A stretch of DNA of 64,000 nucleotides from Catalinimonas alkaloidigena (GCF_900100765.1 NZ_FNFO01000003.1:186001-250000), one strand, 5' to 3'; numbered from the stretch's first letter, positions 8,349 through 17,457 are shown. Notes: generated by a model not told the origin, from the sequence alone. Made by a program: numbers and translations.

Positions 8349-9278
8349 ATGCAACAGGAAGCTTCTACTCGCACGCTGCTGCTCGCCTACGGGGTGATCT
8401 ATTTTATCTGGGGAGCCAACTTCATCGCCATCCGCTTTGCGATCGATTCCGTCCCGCCCTTTATGGCCGCTGGGTTGCGCTTTTTCATCGCAGGCTTGTT
8501 GCTTTTCCCGATTGCATTCGGCCGTCGTGAACGGATGCCGTCGCTGCGCCAGATCGGGCAGGCGGCTCAGCAGGGATTCTGGCTCAACGTCTGCGGCACC
8601 GGAGCGCTGGTCTGGGGCGAGCAGTACATTTCGTCCGGTCTGGCCTCGATCCTGGTATCGGTCGTGCCGATCTGGATGGTGGTGCTGGACGTGCCCAACT
8701 GGCGCGCCAATTTTTCGAGCTGGCCGCTGCTGGTCGGGCTGGTGCTGGGCGTGGCGGGGGTGGTGTTCCTCTCCGGCGCGAGCATCCCGACGACCGATTC
8801 GTCCGGGTTTTACCTGGGGTTGGCGGCGTTGGTCTTCAGTGCGGTGACCTGGGCCTACGGCTCACTCTATTCCAAGCGGATTGCAGGGCAGGTGTCGATG
8901 TTTATGGCGCTGGCCGTTCAGATGACCTCCGCCGGAGCGCTGCTGTTCGTCGCCAGTGCTGTGACGGGCGAATTCACCGGTTTCGCCTTCACCAACGTCA
9001 CGACCGAAAGTTGGCTGGCCCTGGCCTACATGGTCGCGATCAGTTCCGTACTGGGCTACATCTGTTACATCTGGCTTCTGAAAGTCCGCCCCGCGTCGGA
9101 AGTGGGAACGTATACGTTTGTGCATCCGCTGGTGGCGGTGGTGCTGGGCGTTGTGATGGCCGACGAGGTTTTCAATGTCCGCATGCTGATGGCCATGTGC
9201 CTGATTCTGGTCGCCGTATTTTTCATCCGCTACCACGCCCCCATCCGGGCGTTCCGCCTTTTTTCCTTCCGCCCATGA
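8349..9278 (+). CDS. EamA/DMT-superfamily metabolite exporter
   Basis: 309 residues with about ten hydrophobic segments, and the internal duplication typical of ten-helix EamA exporters: the first repeat begins LLAYGVIYFIWGANFIAIRF (residues 10-29) and the second lies around residues 155-290 (GLAALVFSAVTWAYGSLYSK). Inner-membrane transporters of this family export amino acids or other small metabolites; the substrate is not predictable. The stop overlaps the next gene's start (ATGA, 9275-9278), so the two proteins are translationally coupled. A CGNR regulator is divergent from it. Confidence 0.92.
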   Translation: MQQEASTRTLLLAYGVIYFIWGANFIAIRFAIDSVPPFMAAGLRFFIAGLLLFPIAFGRRERMPSLRQIGQAAQQGFWLNVCGTGALVWGEQYISSGLASILVSVVPIWMVVLDVPNWRANFSSWPLLVGLVLGVAGVVFLSGASIPTTDSSGFYLGLAALVFSAVTWAYGSLYSKRIAGQVSMFMALAVQMTSAGALLFVASAVTGEFTGFAFTNVTTESWLALAYMVAISSVLGYICYIWLLKVRPASEVGTYTFVHPLVAVVLGVVMADEVFNVRMLMAMCLILVAVFFIRYHAPIRAFRLFSFRP

Positions 9279-9577
9279 TCGCACGCACCTGGCACGGCAA
9301 AGTCCCTCGCGCGAAGGGCGACGCTTATTACACGTATCTGCAACAAACCGGCCTTGCCGACTACCAGCATACGCCCGGCAACCGGGGCGTGCAGGTGTTG
9401 CGCCGCGACGAGGCCGATTACACCCACTTTCTGCTGATCACCCTTTGGGACTCGGTCGAAGCCCTGCAGGCATTTGCCGGCGCGGACTACCAGACCGCCC
9501 GTTATTATCCGGAAGATGCGGCATTTTTGGTGGAGTTCGAGCCGGTATATCATTACGAGGTTCTGGTCCGGGAGTAG
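9275..9577 (+). CDS. Antibiotic-biosynthesis-monooxygenase-like (ABM/dimeric barrel) protein
   Basis: 100 residues from the ATG that overlaps the EamA stop by 4 nt. The pattern MIARTWHGKVPRAKGDAYYT, GVQVLRR, HFLLITLWDSVEALQAFAG and ARYYPED matches small ferredoxin-like dimeric alpha/beta barrel proteins of the ABM group. Known members range from quinol monooxygenases to haem-degrading and non-catalytic proteins, so no reaction is assigned. No signal peptide, so cytosolic. Coupling to the exporter suggests the two handle a common small molecule. Confidence 0.75.
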   Translation: MIARTWHGKVPRAKGDAYYTYLQQTGLADYQHTPGNRGVQVLRRDEADYTHFLLITLWDSVEALQAFAGADYQTARYYPEDAAFLVEFEPVYHYEVLVRE

Positions 9578-9844
9578 CCCCATCGGTCCGTTACGGGAAA
9601 CTTTTGCGACGTGAGCGCCCGCCCGACCCGGTTGATTCTCAATGCGTTGAAAAGCCGCTTCTGCGTGAAGAACACATCGAGATATGAACATAGTAAGAAT
9701 TAAAGCAAAAGGTCAATTTACCGCGCAGCCCGATGCCTTATCTTGGCTGCCGAAACACCACCTACTGACCTCCCCTGCACTACGGCACCTCACCCCTTCT
9801 GCTCCCAAAGGCGTGATCACCGCTGCTTCTTTACACCGATTGAC

Positions 9845-11581
9845 ATGGCACTCGCGAACGCTCGTTTTCTTCACCTTAACGTCAACCAAAGTATCCGGCT
9901 CAAAATGTTCCGGGCCTTCGGGCTGTTGATGCTCATGTCGCTGGCCCTGGCGATCTGGACCTTTCGTTCGGTACAGAAACTGCAACGCTTGCACGAACTG
10001 GCGCAGCTGACGTCGACCGTTCGGCTTTCGACGCTGGAGATCCGCAAAAACGAAAAGGAATTTCTTACCTCCGAAGTCACCAACGAAGACTTTTATACCA
10101 CCCAGTCGAGTCCGCATGCCACGCAAATCGCGACCCACGTCGAAGGCATTCGCCGGTCGCTGGACCAGTTGGAACACAGTCCTTTTCTCGATCCCACCGC
10201 CTCCGCAAACGCCATCGGTTCCCTGCGCAGCCACAGTGCGGCTTACGTAGCCAAATTCGATCAGCTCTTTGCACAGCTGTTGGCAAGAGGCTTCAAAGAT
10301 CATGGGAAGGTCGGTCAACTCCGCGACGCCATCCATCAGATCGAACAGATGCCTTACCCGTACGACACCGTAGGCATGTTGATGCTGCGCCGGCACGAGA
10401 AAGATTTTATGTTGCGCCGGGACCTGCGCTATACCGAAAAATTTGATGAAGCGTTTGGCGCATTTCGCACCCGGACGGCGCGTCACCTGCACGCGCGCGA
10501 ATTTCCTCAGGACAGCATCGACCACGTGCTTTCTCTGGCCCATGCGTATGCGGCTTATTTTCACGAGGTTGTACAAGCCGAACAGGCGATTGGCCTGACC
10601 CACGACTCGGGCCTGTTGGCGGATCTGACGCAGGAGGCCGAGGCGATGGAAGTGGCCGCGCACGAGATGGGCGATCAGCTACAAAACCGGATCAACCAGG
10701 CCATCCGGTTCGACCTCGCCATGCTGCTGTTGTTGTTCGGTGCCCAAATCGTACTGGGTATCGTCCTGGCGTTTGTGTTCTCGCGGAAGCTCACGTCCCG
10801 CATCCGGGTGGTGCAGGACAGAATTGTGGCGCTGGCAAAGGGCAAGCTTTCGGCGTCGGCCCCCGTGTCCGGCGAAGACGAACTGGCCGCCGTAGGGCAC
10901 TCGCTCAACCAACTCAACGCGGGACTGCAACGCTATGCCCATTTTGCGCATTCGATCGGGCAGGGCGAATTTGACCGCGATTTCGAAAAGCTGAGTGAAG
11001 AAGATCAGATCGGGGAAGCGCTGCTGCGGATGCGGACCGACCTGAAAAACATTCAGTTGGAGGAACAGCGACGCAGTTTTGTGCTGGATGGCGTTTCCTT
11101 CTTCTCTTCGCTGATCCGGCAACAACAGGACGATGTCTACACACATGTCCTCAGTCAGTTGATCAAACGCGTTCGCGCGGTGATGGGCGGGATTTTTGTG
11201 CGTCAGACCGACGAAGACGGCCGGCCGGTGCTTCGCCTGGAAAGTTGCTATGCCTGGGATCGGAAGAAATTCCTGCGGAAAGAAATTTACCCCGGCGAAG
11301 GCATCACCGGGCAGGTTTACCTGGAACAACAAAAAGTGGTGCTGACCGAGCTCCCGGCCGACTACGTGCAGGTAAAATCAGGAACCGGTGGCGCACGGCC
11401 GCAATGCTTACTGGTGATGCCGTTGATGACGGATGGCGTGGCCTATGGCACGATGGAACTAGCTTCGTTTCATCCTTTCGAGCCGCAGGAAATCGAGTTG
11501 GCAGAAAAGGTCGGTGAGGCGCTCGCGGTGGCCGTTTCGCACCTGCACATGCAACAAAACTCGGCAACGCTTGCTCACTAA
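9845..11581 (+). CDS. Membrane sensor with periplasmic helical domain, HAMP and GAF, no output domain
   Basis: 578 residues from the ATG at 9845 (the frame is open upstream to 9743 but the added residues look unprotein-like). TM1 is residues 22-40 (FGLLMLMSLALAIWTF), followed by a roughly 250-residue helical extracytoplasmic region. TM2 is near 295-315 (LLLLFGAQIVLGIVLAFVF), then HAMP-type sequence (RIRVVQDRIVALAKGKLSAS...GEDELAAVGHSLNQL) and a GAF domain near 430-570 ending VGEALAVAVSHLHMQ. The protein stops there: no histidine kinase, GGDEF or methyl-accepting region follows. It ends 27 bp from the convergent MgtC gene, so no kinase follows downstream in the same transcript. It may signal through a partner or be a remnant of a kinase. 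Confidence 0.8.
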   Translation: MALANARFLHLNVNQSIRLKMFRAFGLLMLMSLALAIWTFRSVQKLQRLHELAQLTSTVRLSTLEIRKNEKEFLTSEVTNEDFYTTQSSPHATQIATHVEGIRRSLDQLEHSPFLDPTASANAIGSLRSHSAAYVAKFDQLFAQLLARGFKDHGKVGQLRDAIHQIEQMPYPYDTVGMLMLRRHEKDFMLRRDLRYTEKFDEAFGAFRTRTARHLHAREFPQDSIDHVLSLAHAYAAYFHEVVQAEQAIGLTHDSGLLADLTQEAEAMEVAAHEMGDQLQNRINQAIRFDLAMLLLLFGAQIVLGIVLAFVFSRKLTSRIRVVQDRIVALAKGKLSASAPVSGEDELAAVGHSLNQLNAGLQRYAHFAHSIGQGEFDRDFEKLSEEDQIGEALLRMRTDLKNIQLEEQRRSFVLDGVSFFSSLIRQQQDDVYTHVLSQLIKRVRAVMGGIFVRQTDEDGRPVLRLESCYAWDRKKFLRKEIYPGEGITGQVYLEQQKVVLTELPADYVQVKSGTGGARPQCLLVMPLMTDGVAYGTMELASFHPFEPQEIELAEKVGEALAVAVSHLHMQQNSATLAH

Positions 11582-11608
11582 CGCCGTGGGACACAACGGC
11601 TTCTGAGG

Positions 11609-12067
11609 CTAGTCCGCTTCCTGTTCTTCTTTGGCCTCCCCATCAATCTGGTTCAACACCCGTAATACAATCAGCACCAGCATGGTGCTACCCACCGCCA
11701 GCACGTAGCGTTCCAGCCCGACGGCAATGCCCACGGCCGCTGTGACCCACACCGACGCCGCTGTGGTCAGTCCCCGCGCCCGGGCGCGACCACGCGAAAT
11801 GAAGATCGTTCCCGCTCCCAGAAAACTCACGCCTGTGACCACGGCACTGACAATCCGCACCGGGTCGAACCTGAGGCTTTCGCCATACTCCTGAAACCGC
11901 GCGATGAAAAGCTCGCCGAGAATTACGAAAAAGGTGGCTCCCATCCCCACCAGCATATGGGTCCGTATCCCCGCTGACTTGCCGGCCTGTTCGCGTTCCC
12001 AGCCGAGTACACCGGCCAGGGCCAACGAGATGACCAGTCGTAAGAGAAGCGCTAGTTCTGCCACCAC
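11609..12067 (-). CDS. MgtC/SapB family membrane protein
   Basis: 152 residues with four to five membrane segments, and the family signature ALAGVLGWEREQAGKSAGIR near the N-terminus, then GVSFLGAGTIFISRG and RGLTTAASVWVTAAVGIAVG. MgtC proteins modulate inner-membrane ATP synthase or ion homeostasis and help growth in low magnesium in several bacteria; the acidic tail EAKEEQEAD is local. Convergent with the HAMP-GAF gene, and 43 bp downstream of the cupin gene on the same strand. Confidence 0.93.
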   Translation of the reverse strand: MVAELALLLRLVISLALAGVLGWEREQAGKSAGIRTHMLVGMGATFFVILGELFIARFQEYGESLRFDPVRIVSAVVTGVSFLGAGTIFISRGRARARGLTTAASVWVTAAVGIAVGLERYVLAVGSTMLVLIVLRVLNQIDGEAKEEQEAD

Positions 12068-12110
12068 GGTTTTTCGTACGCGAAAACCATGAAGAGATGT
12101 TGGGATTATT

Positions 12111-12647
12111 CTAAGAAGCCTGCCAGTGGGTCAATAGAGGTCCCTTCTCCCCAAAAACCGGATCGTGGTCCGGCAAAGGTACCTGCGCGATGTTCTGCTC
12201 GACGCGGGGGCGCTCGCCTGCCCGACCGTAGTTCATGTCCCAGGTACGGCCGTCAGGATAGGCTCCGATGACCAGGAAGTCGCTGCTGCTGCTCAGGTTT
12301 TTGTGCGCTACGCCCGCCGGAATGACGATCACGTCGCCCGCCTTTACGTCGAAGGTCTTGCCGTGCTTATCGCCGCCCAGCCGCACCTGCGCCGATCCCT
12401 GCGCGATGCCCAACACTTCGTGCGATGTGCTGTGGTAATGGTGGTACGAATAGATGCCGTTGCGCCACGCGTTACGCCAGTTATGATCGGCAAACGTGGC
12501 TTCCATATCGTCGGCCATTGGCTGATCCGACGCCCCGAAAGCTCCCTGGTACAGCAGCAGGGGGCACGCTTCATTGTTTGGAAAAATGCCATCGTCGTGA
12601 AAAAGATGCGCGATGGTATGGGTGGAAGAGACAGGAAATGCTGCCAT
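12111..12647 (-). CDS. Cupin-domain protein (YjlB-like)
   Basis: 178 residues. The cupin metal site is visible as HYHSTSHEVLGIAQG (His/His/Glu in motif 1) and motif 2 GDVIVIPAGVAHKN with a further His. The N-terminal LFHDDGIFPNNEACPLLLYQ matches YjlB-type single-domain cupins, whose substrate is unknown. No signal peptide. It lies 77 bp downstream of the esterase gene on the same strand and may be co-transcribed with it. Confidence 0.85.
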   Translation of the reverse strand: MAAFPVSSTHTIAHLFHDDGIFPNNEACPLLLYQGAFGASDQPMADDMEATFADHNWRNAWRNGIYSYHHYHSTSHEVLGIAQGSAQVRLGGDKHGKTFDVKAGDVIVIPAGVAHKNLSSSSDFLVIGAYPDGRTWDMNYGRAGERPRVEQNIAQVPLPDHDPVFGEKGPLLTHWQAS

Positions 12648-12724
12648 GAAATGTATCGGTATAGACTGGAGAAGAGAGATGGCAGAGGAGAAATCTCCCC
12701 CGCCAGAGTTGCACGAAAACCTCG

Positions 12725-13744
12725 CTAGGCCTGCGAGGCAGCGTCTGTCGTCGATTGGCGCTCAAATGCGCGTTTCAGATGCGTAGCGGCATACGCAAGG
12801 GCTTCCTGGGCCGTATCCACGACGCCAGCCAAGCCAAAAAATTCGTGGGTCACGCCTTCGTAACGCTTGGCCTCCACGGCCACCCCTACTTCTTTGAGGC
12901 GTTGGGCATACGCTTCGCCCTCGTCGCGCAGGGGATCAATCTCGGCGGTGATGATGGTGGCGGGTGGTAGTTCGTTCAGGTCATCTTCGTCGGCCAGTAC
13001 CGGCGATGCGTAGGGCTGCTGTCCGTCTACCTCGTTTTCCAGGTAATGCTGCCAGAACCAGGGCATCATCGCGGCATGGAGGGGCACAGCCTCGCGGTGC
13101 TCTTCGTAAGAAGGATACGCCATCCGGGCGTCGGTCACCGGGTAGATCAGCAACTGCATCAGGGGCTTCTGCCCCCCTTCGCGTATCGTTTTCAGACAGG
13201 TAACCGTAGCCAGGTTCGCACCAGCACTTTCGCCCCCGACCGCCACGCGGGTTGGATCGCCGTTCAGCTGGCGCGCGTTGGTAAGCACCCATTGGGTCGC
13301 TGCGTAAGCATCGTTGACGGCGGCCGGATACTTGTGCTCGGGGGCCTGCCGGTAGGCAACCGACACCACAATGCACCCGGCGGCATTGCACAAAGCCCGA
13401 CAGGAAGGCTCGTAGACGTCGAGGTTGGCGATGACCCACCCGCCCCCGTGAAAGTAGACCAGTACCGGAAAAGGTCCGTCGCCTTTGGGAGTATAAACCC
13501 GCGCGAGGAGGTCGCCCTCGGAGCTGGGCATCACGATGTGGCTGACTTTGCCCACCGGCTCGGGCATGGGTTTGAGCAACTGCGTGGCCCGTGCGCCCAA
13601 ACTTTCGGCGGCCATTTCTTCTACTGCGTTTTTGAGCGTCGGCATTTTTCGCGCGTTACTCGGGGAAAGCGTTTCCAGCGGTGGCGCATTAAAACTGCCG
13701 TATACATCCAGCACCCGTTGCATTTGCTTTGTGGGGGTTGCCAT
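12725..13744 (-). CDS. Alpha/beta hydrolase of the hormone-sensitive-lipase (HSL) type
   Basis: 339 residues. The oxyanion HGGG motif (VYFHGGGWVIANLD), nucleophile elbow GGESAGANLA (Ser of GESAG), catalytic acid in AEIDPLRDEGEAY and catalytic His in GVTHEFFG are all present, so the enzyme should be an active carboxylesterase. The length is normal and there is no signal peptide, so it is cytosolic. Natural substrate unknown. It precedes the cupin gene on the same strand. Confidence 0.93.
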   Translation of the reverse strand: MATPTKQMQRVLDVYGSFNAPPLETLSPSNARKMPTLKNAVEEMAAESLGARATQLLKPMPEPVGKVSHIVMPSSEGDLLARVYTPKGDGPFPVLVYFHGGGWVIANLDVYEPSCRALCNAAGCIVVSVAYRQAPEHKYPAAVNDAYAATQWVLTNARQLNGDPTRVAVGGESAGANLATVTCLKTIREGGQKPLMQLLIYPVTDARMAYPSYEEHREAVPLHAAMMPWFWQHYLENEVDGQQPYASPVLADEDDLNELPPATIITAEIDPLRDEGEAYAQRLKEVGVAVEAKRYEGVTHEFFGLAGVVDTAQEALAYAATHLKRAFERQSTTDAASQA

Positions 13745-13901
13745 AGCGATCTGTTTAAAAGAGTACGCTTCATTTATCGAGTTTTAGCCCTTAAATGTTT
13801 CGTAACTGTTAAAAACGTCAGACACCGTTTGTCCTCTACAGGCGGCTACTTCTAGTTTCCTCCATAGAGCAACGCAGAAGTTAGCAAAACCGGGCCACAT
13901 C

Positions 13902-14735
13902 CTATATTTTTTGCCATTTGCAGCGGGTGTAGGCAATGCGAAACCCGTGGCGTTCGGCGTTTCGCTGTGATGGACTCCCCGGCGAAGCGCCCATTATCGC
14001 CAGCGTACAGCCCTGGGCAGCGGCATACTGCAGACGGCGCTCCAGCAAGGCCCACTGCGCCCCTTGATTCCGGCCGGTCGGAACGGTGCTGGCCCCTGAC
14101 AGCAGGGCGACGGTACCCTGTAGATGCAAGCCCGCCGCGGCAATGGGTTCTCCTTCCAATTCCGCCAGAAACTGCACCGCACTTTCGATGGCTGCGGTCA
14201 CCTGACCTACCTCTTGCATAAAGTCAGTGACTTCCGGGTATTCGCTCCAGCCGAGGGCGGCGGTGGCTTGCCACGTTTCCTGATCGGCAAGCCCGACCTG
14301 TCGCACCTGCAGGCGCGCGTTGCGCGGTTTTCCCAGGTCCATTTCCGGCCAGATGGGTCGGTACAGCACACTGGTAAATTCCACAGGGGCATAGCCGCAG
14401 GCGGTAAGCAAAGGCCACAGGGCCGGATCGGCCAGCGGGCTGATCTCATGGAATACCGGGGCATTTCGTATCTCGAAAAATTGTTCGAGCGTGTCCAGCA
14501 CGGCCTCGGTCACGGGCTGAAACAGCCCCAACCCGAAGGTTTGTGTCAGGGGTGATTCCACTCCGTCGAACATGGCGTAGGCTCCGGCGACTTCGGTCCA
14601 GGTCGCCTGGCACCGGGGAAATACGCGGGCACGGGCTTCGACAAAATGGGCATTGCTGGCGGCTTCGGTCCGCTCCAGCCTTTGTGCCAGGTGTAGATCA
14701 CAAAAAGGATAGGCAGGCAGCTTTTCCATAAGCAT
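13902..14735 (-). CDS. GNAT-family N-acetyltransferase with an N-terminal extension
   Basis: 277 residues (an ATG two codons inside would also serve). The C-terminal acetyl-CoA-binding half is recognisable from LLSGASTVPTGRNQGAQWAL (strand 4 and the R/Q-x-x-G-x-A pyrophosphate loop) and the GSPSQRNAERHGFRIAYTR end. The first half also looks like a degenerate GNAT fold, so it may be a two-domain member. Acceptor unknown. There is no operon partner: 157 bp lie between it and the esterase start, and the TPR gene's stop is 48 bp upstream. Confidence 0.8.
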   Translation of the reverse strand: MLMEKLPAYPFCDLHLAQRLERTEAASNAHFVEARARVFPRCQATWTEVAGAYAMFDGVESPLTQTFGLGLFQPVTEAVLDTLEQFFEIRNAPVFHEISPLADPALWPLLTACGYAPVEFTSVLYRPIWPEMDLGKPRNARLQVRQVGLADQETWQATAALGWSEYPEVTDFMQEVGQVTAAIESAVQFLAELEGEPIAAAGLHLQGTVALLSGASTVPTGRNQGAQWALLERRLQYAAAQGCTLAIMGASPGSPSQRNAERHGFRIAYTRCKWQKI

Positions 14736-14783
14736 CGGGTGCGCTAGCGCGTAGAAAGAAAGAAGGGTTGAAGAGAATGCAGA

Positions 14784-15665
14784 TTACGGGCGGGGGCAGG
14801 CGGCTTCCAGTTGCGGCAGCAGATCGACCAACTCCCGGTACAAGTCCTGGCGGCGGTTCGCCCCGCGGTCGCGCGCCAGTACACCTACCTTTTTGATCCC
14901 CCCGATGTAGTAGCGTTGCAGCCACGGCAGCACCGACATCGCCGCACTGAGCCAGCTGTAGTTCAAGGCGGTAGCTACAAAAAGATAGGCAAACGCGCCG
15001 TTGATGACCAAAGAATTGGCACTACTGCGCCAATCGCCGATGTAGGCTTGCCCCAAGCCGGGTAACAATGCGGAAAGGAACTGCGCACGTGCGGCACGGT
15101 AACGCCGGTCGGTGCGACGGGCATCGTCCAGCACTTCCTGCACGGAGGTCAGGCAGGTGTCCGGAAATATCGCCGCAAAGGCCACTTCGGCCTGATCATA
15201 GTCGGTCAACAGAAAATAGGTAAGCCCCAGGAATACTTGTCGACGGTAAGGCTCGGCCGTTTCCGGTAGACTCAGCAATTCGATGAGTGCCTCCTTTGGG
15301 TGCTGGGCCAGCAGATAACTCAGGCTTTTTTCGAGCAGTATGGATTCTTGCAGGCTATCGCTGGTCGCAGCAAAGTAAGCTGCATCGTAGTAGTAGGCGG
15401 CTCGCTCGAACTGCCCCGTTTCAAAATAGCTGATGGCCAGGTGCAAATTCGACTGCGCTACGTGCGAGGCCTCGGGCTCGAAAAAAAGCAACCGGTCGTA
15501 GAGAGGGATGGCTTCCGCATAGTGGCCCGCCGCAAAGAGGCTGTCGGCCTGGACTTGCACCCAGGCGGCCGTCTGCGCCCGCAGCGTACAAAGGCTTCCC
15601 AGGCTAATGGCGATCGCCCAGCAGACGCTCCACTTCGTTGGTAACACGCTGATTTTGTTTTTCAT
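14784..15665 (-). CDS. TPR-containing membrane protein, second of a paralogous pair next to yidD
   Basis: 293 residues from the ATG at 15665, which puts a good signal peptide first (WSVCWAIAISLGSLCTLRAQ). Residues 30-190 are TPR-like helix pairs (ADSLFAAGHYAEAIPLYDRL; HLAISYFETGQFERAAYYYD). The C-terminal third has hydrophobic stretches introduced by FLSALLPGLGQAYIGDWRSS. That P-G-x-G-x-x-Y-x-G-x-W signature also occurs in the neighbouring upstream protein. The gene starts 62 bp inside that neighbour, which implies coupled translation. Predicted to be an envelope protein; function unknown. Confidence 0.75.
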   Translation of the reverse strand: MKNKISVLPTKWSVCWAIAISLGSLCTLRAQTAAWVQVQADSLFAAGHYAEAIPLYDRLLFFEPEASHVAQSNLHLAISYFETGQFERAAYYYDAAYFAATSDSLQESILLEKSLSYLLAQHPKEALIELLSLPETAEPYRRQVFLGLTYFLLTDYDQAEVAFAAIFPDTCLTSVQEVLDDARRTDRRYRAARAQFLSALLPGLGQAYIGDWRSSANSLVINGAFAYLFVATALNYSWLSAAMSVLPWLQRYYIGGIKKVGVLARDRGANRRQDLYRELVDLLPQLEAACPRP

Positions 15666-16416
15666 TGTATAAGACGGCGGCCCGATGCGAACCGTACACA
15701 TTGCCTACGTAGAAACTTACCCCAAACAGGGAGGAAATCCACCCGTATACGCTCCGGGCGCCCCGGTCGCGAAAGCCCCGGTAAGCCTGCCAGGAGAAGA
15801 TGCCGACATTGAGCATCGACAGCAAGCCATCGGCCCACTGGCCTGCGTACATCCGTCCCGTACCGGGCACCACCATCGACATTCCGGTGGCTAACCCGGG
15901 TTTCTTGTAGCGGATGGCCATGCCTTGTTCGGCCAGGGGGGCCCATTGGGTCATCACCGTGGGAGAAGCCTGGGTTAACGCTTCCTGTGCCTCCGTCCAG
16001 CGATGCTGCATGAGCAAGGCCCCCACCTGCCAGTGCTGGCGGCGTTCCGACGGAAAGTGGGCTACGGACGATGCGGTGGTGTATAGTGTGGGATACATAC
16101 GCACATCCAGCAGGCTTTGCAGGCGTTCTTCGGCGATGATGCCCGGTACGTTCATCGAGTCCGGATAGTAAGCACGCGCCGCTTGCAGCGCATGCCAGGC
16201 CTGATCGTCCCACCGGTAGCTGCGCATCAGCCCTTGTACCAGAAGCGAATCGCCGGGAGCCAGTTGCAACGCCCGCTGAAATTCGACCTGCGCGGCACGA
16301 TACCGACGATCCTGCAGTAGGTAATGGGCATAGCGGGTAGTATGCGATAAGTCGAAGAGATCTTGCGCACAAAGCCCGCCGGTCCAGAAAAGAAGTCCCC
16401 AGATGAAAAACCTCAC
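15604..16416 (-). CDS. TPR-containing membrane protein, first of a paralogous pair next to yidD
   Basis: 270 residues from a GTG at 16416 that overlaps the yidD stop by 4 nt (GTGA). This start places a signal peptide first (VRFFIWGLLFWTGGLCAQ). Longer readings of the frame overlap yidD and are not needed. Residues 30-165 are TPR-like (YRAAQVEFQRALQLAPGDSL; WTEAQEALTQA). Then comes MSMVVPGTGRMYAGQWADGL, the same P-G-x-G-x-x-Y-x-G-x-W signature as the downstream gene, followed by membrane-like segments. Inference: duplicated genes working with YidD in the cell envelope. Confidence 0.75.
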   Translation of the reverse strand: MRFFIWGLLFWTGGLCAQDLFDLSHTTRYAHYLLQDRRYRAAQVEFQRALQLAPGDSLLVQGLMRSYRWDDQAWHALQAARAYYPDSMNVPGIIAEERLQSLLDVRMYPTLYTTASSVAHFPSERRQHWQVGALLMQHRWTEAQEALTQASPTVMTQWAPLAEQGMAIRYKKPGLATGMSMVVPGTGRMYAGQWADGLLSMLNVGIFSWQAYRGFRDRGARSVYGWISSLFGVSFYVGNVYGSHRAAVLYNEKQNQRVTNEVERLLGDRH

Positions 16417-16814
16417 TGTACCGGATCGAGCGAAAGCCCCGTTTGAGGATCGTGAGCGTATTGTTTCCGTGAAAAGCCGTGGCAGCGTGTCAGTCGGTCG
16501 AACGTAGCGGCGTATCCTTTCAGCAGGCCGTAGGTACGAATGGCCTCGACGCTGTATTCCGAACACGACGGCGTAAACTGGCACGATTGCCCGTCTTGCG
16601 AAGAGATAAAGTTTTTGTAGAACAGAAACATCCCGACCATCACTTTCTTGACGCCCCGCGCGCGCGTGCCTGTGTAGTGGTAGCGGTGCACGTGCGGCTT
16701 ACCGGCCGCTTCACGAAGGGTGGCGTACGGAATGTCAGATGCGGGGGGCTGCGCCTGAGTCTGGCTAGTAGTCCAGGCCAGCAGGGCGATAAGAAAGATC
16801 GTTGCTGCTTTCAT
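16413..16814 (-). CDS. yidD: YidD membrane-protein insertion efficiency factor with signal peptide
   Basis: 133 residues. The YidD core is clear: FYKNFISSQDGQSCQFTPSC, SEYSVEAIRTYG, and RLTRCHGF, with the family cysteines and the C-x-F-x-P-x-C-S-x-Y signature. Canonical YidD is about 70-90 residues, associated with the inner face of the inner membrane and helping YidC insert proteins. This one has an N-terminal signal sequence (TIFLIALLAWTTSQTQAQ) and a roughly 45-residue spacer, so it may face the periplasm instead. The start overlaps the LolA-like gene by 50 bp, and the stop overlaps the following TPR gene by 4 nt. Confidence 0.9.
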   Translation of the reverse strand: MKAATIFLIALLAWTTSQTQAQPPASDIPYATLREAAGKPHVHRYHYTGTRARGVKKVMVGMFLFYKNFISSQDGQSCQFTPSCSEYSVEAIRTYGLLKGYAATFDRLTRCHGFSRKQYAHDPQTGLSLDPVQ

Positions 16815-17457
16815 TAACGACTAAGTTCCGGAACGAGGTGGCCCGGTAGTGTTTCTTTCCATTGTCCAGGTGCGAGACCTGCACGATCTCTTCGGGAAAC
16901 CAAAAGTTACCGCTTTGCAGGTACGATTTAACGACCTGTTGGCTTAACAAGGTGCCCGCGGTGTTAAAAACGGCGATGCCCGCCAGACGCTTGTTCTGCT
17001 GGGCGACCACCACGTTGCCAAACTGCTTGGCCAGGGCTTCGGGCGGTGCCCACGTGGTCAGGACTTTCCCTTCCTGTTGTTTGACGTCCTCAATCTGAAA
17101 CACGGAGTTCTTCATGCCGAAGTCGGCTAACCGCTGGTTCAGCGCCAGATGAAACAACGTAAACTCCATCAGGCTCGGCAACGACTGGCGCGATTTAACT
17201 TTTCCGCCGACCAGCCGGTACACGACCGTATCGGCGTGCACCCAGGTTTCGCGCTCCGGAAACGTTACTTCGTAGACGATGTTCTTTTCAAACTTGTCGT
17301 AATATACCGTTCCCATCACCAGCGAGGCCGTGCTGTCCGGTTTTTTCTCCTTGATTGTAAAGTCGGCTTTGATGCGATGGTAGTTCTGTGCCACCGCCAC
17401 GTTTCCGACGCCCAGGAGCCAGATCCATCCCAGCCACAGAAGTGCCTTGTTCCTCAT
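16765..17457 (-). CDS. LolA-like exported protein
   Basis: 230 residues from the ATG at 17457; the frame continues 45 codons upstream, but only this start begins with a signal peptide (ALLWLGWIWLLGVGNVAVAQ). The mature protein has the strand-rich pattern of LolA/LolB-type lipoprotein carriers (IKADFTIKEKK; MGTVYYDKFEKNIVYEVTFP; ADTVVYRLVGGKV). The assignment is by pattern and no invariant residue proves it. In the cluster it follows the small membrane protein and overlaps yidD. Inference: a periplasmic partner of the YidD/TPR proteins. Confidence 0.6.
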   Translation of the reverse strand: MRNKALLWLGWIWLLGVGNVAVAQNYHRIKADFTIKEKKPDSTASLVMGTVYYDKFEKNIVYEVTFPERETWVHADTVVYRLVGGKVKSRQSLPSLMEFTLFHLALNQRLADFGMKNSVFQIEDVKQQEGKVLTTWAPPEALAKQFGNVVVAQQNKRLAGIAVFNTAGTLLSQQVVKSYLQSGNFWFPEEIVQVSHLDNGKKHYRATSFRNLVVNESSNDLSYRPAGLDY

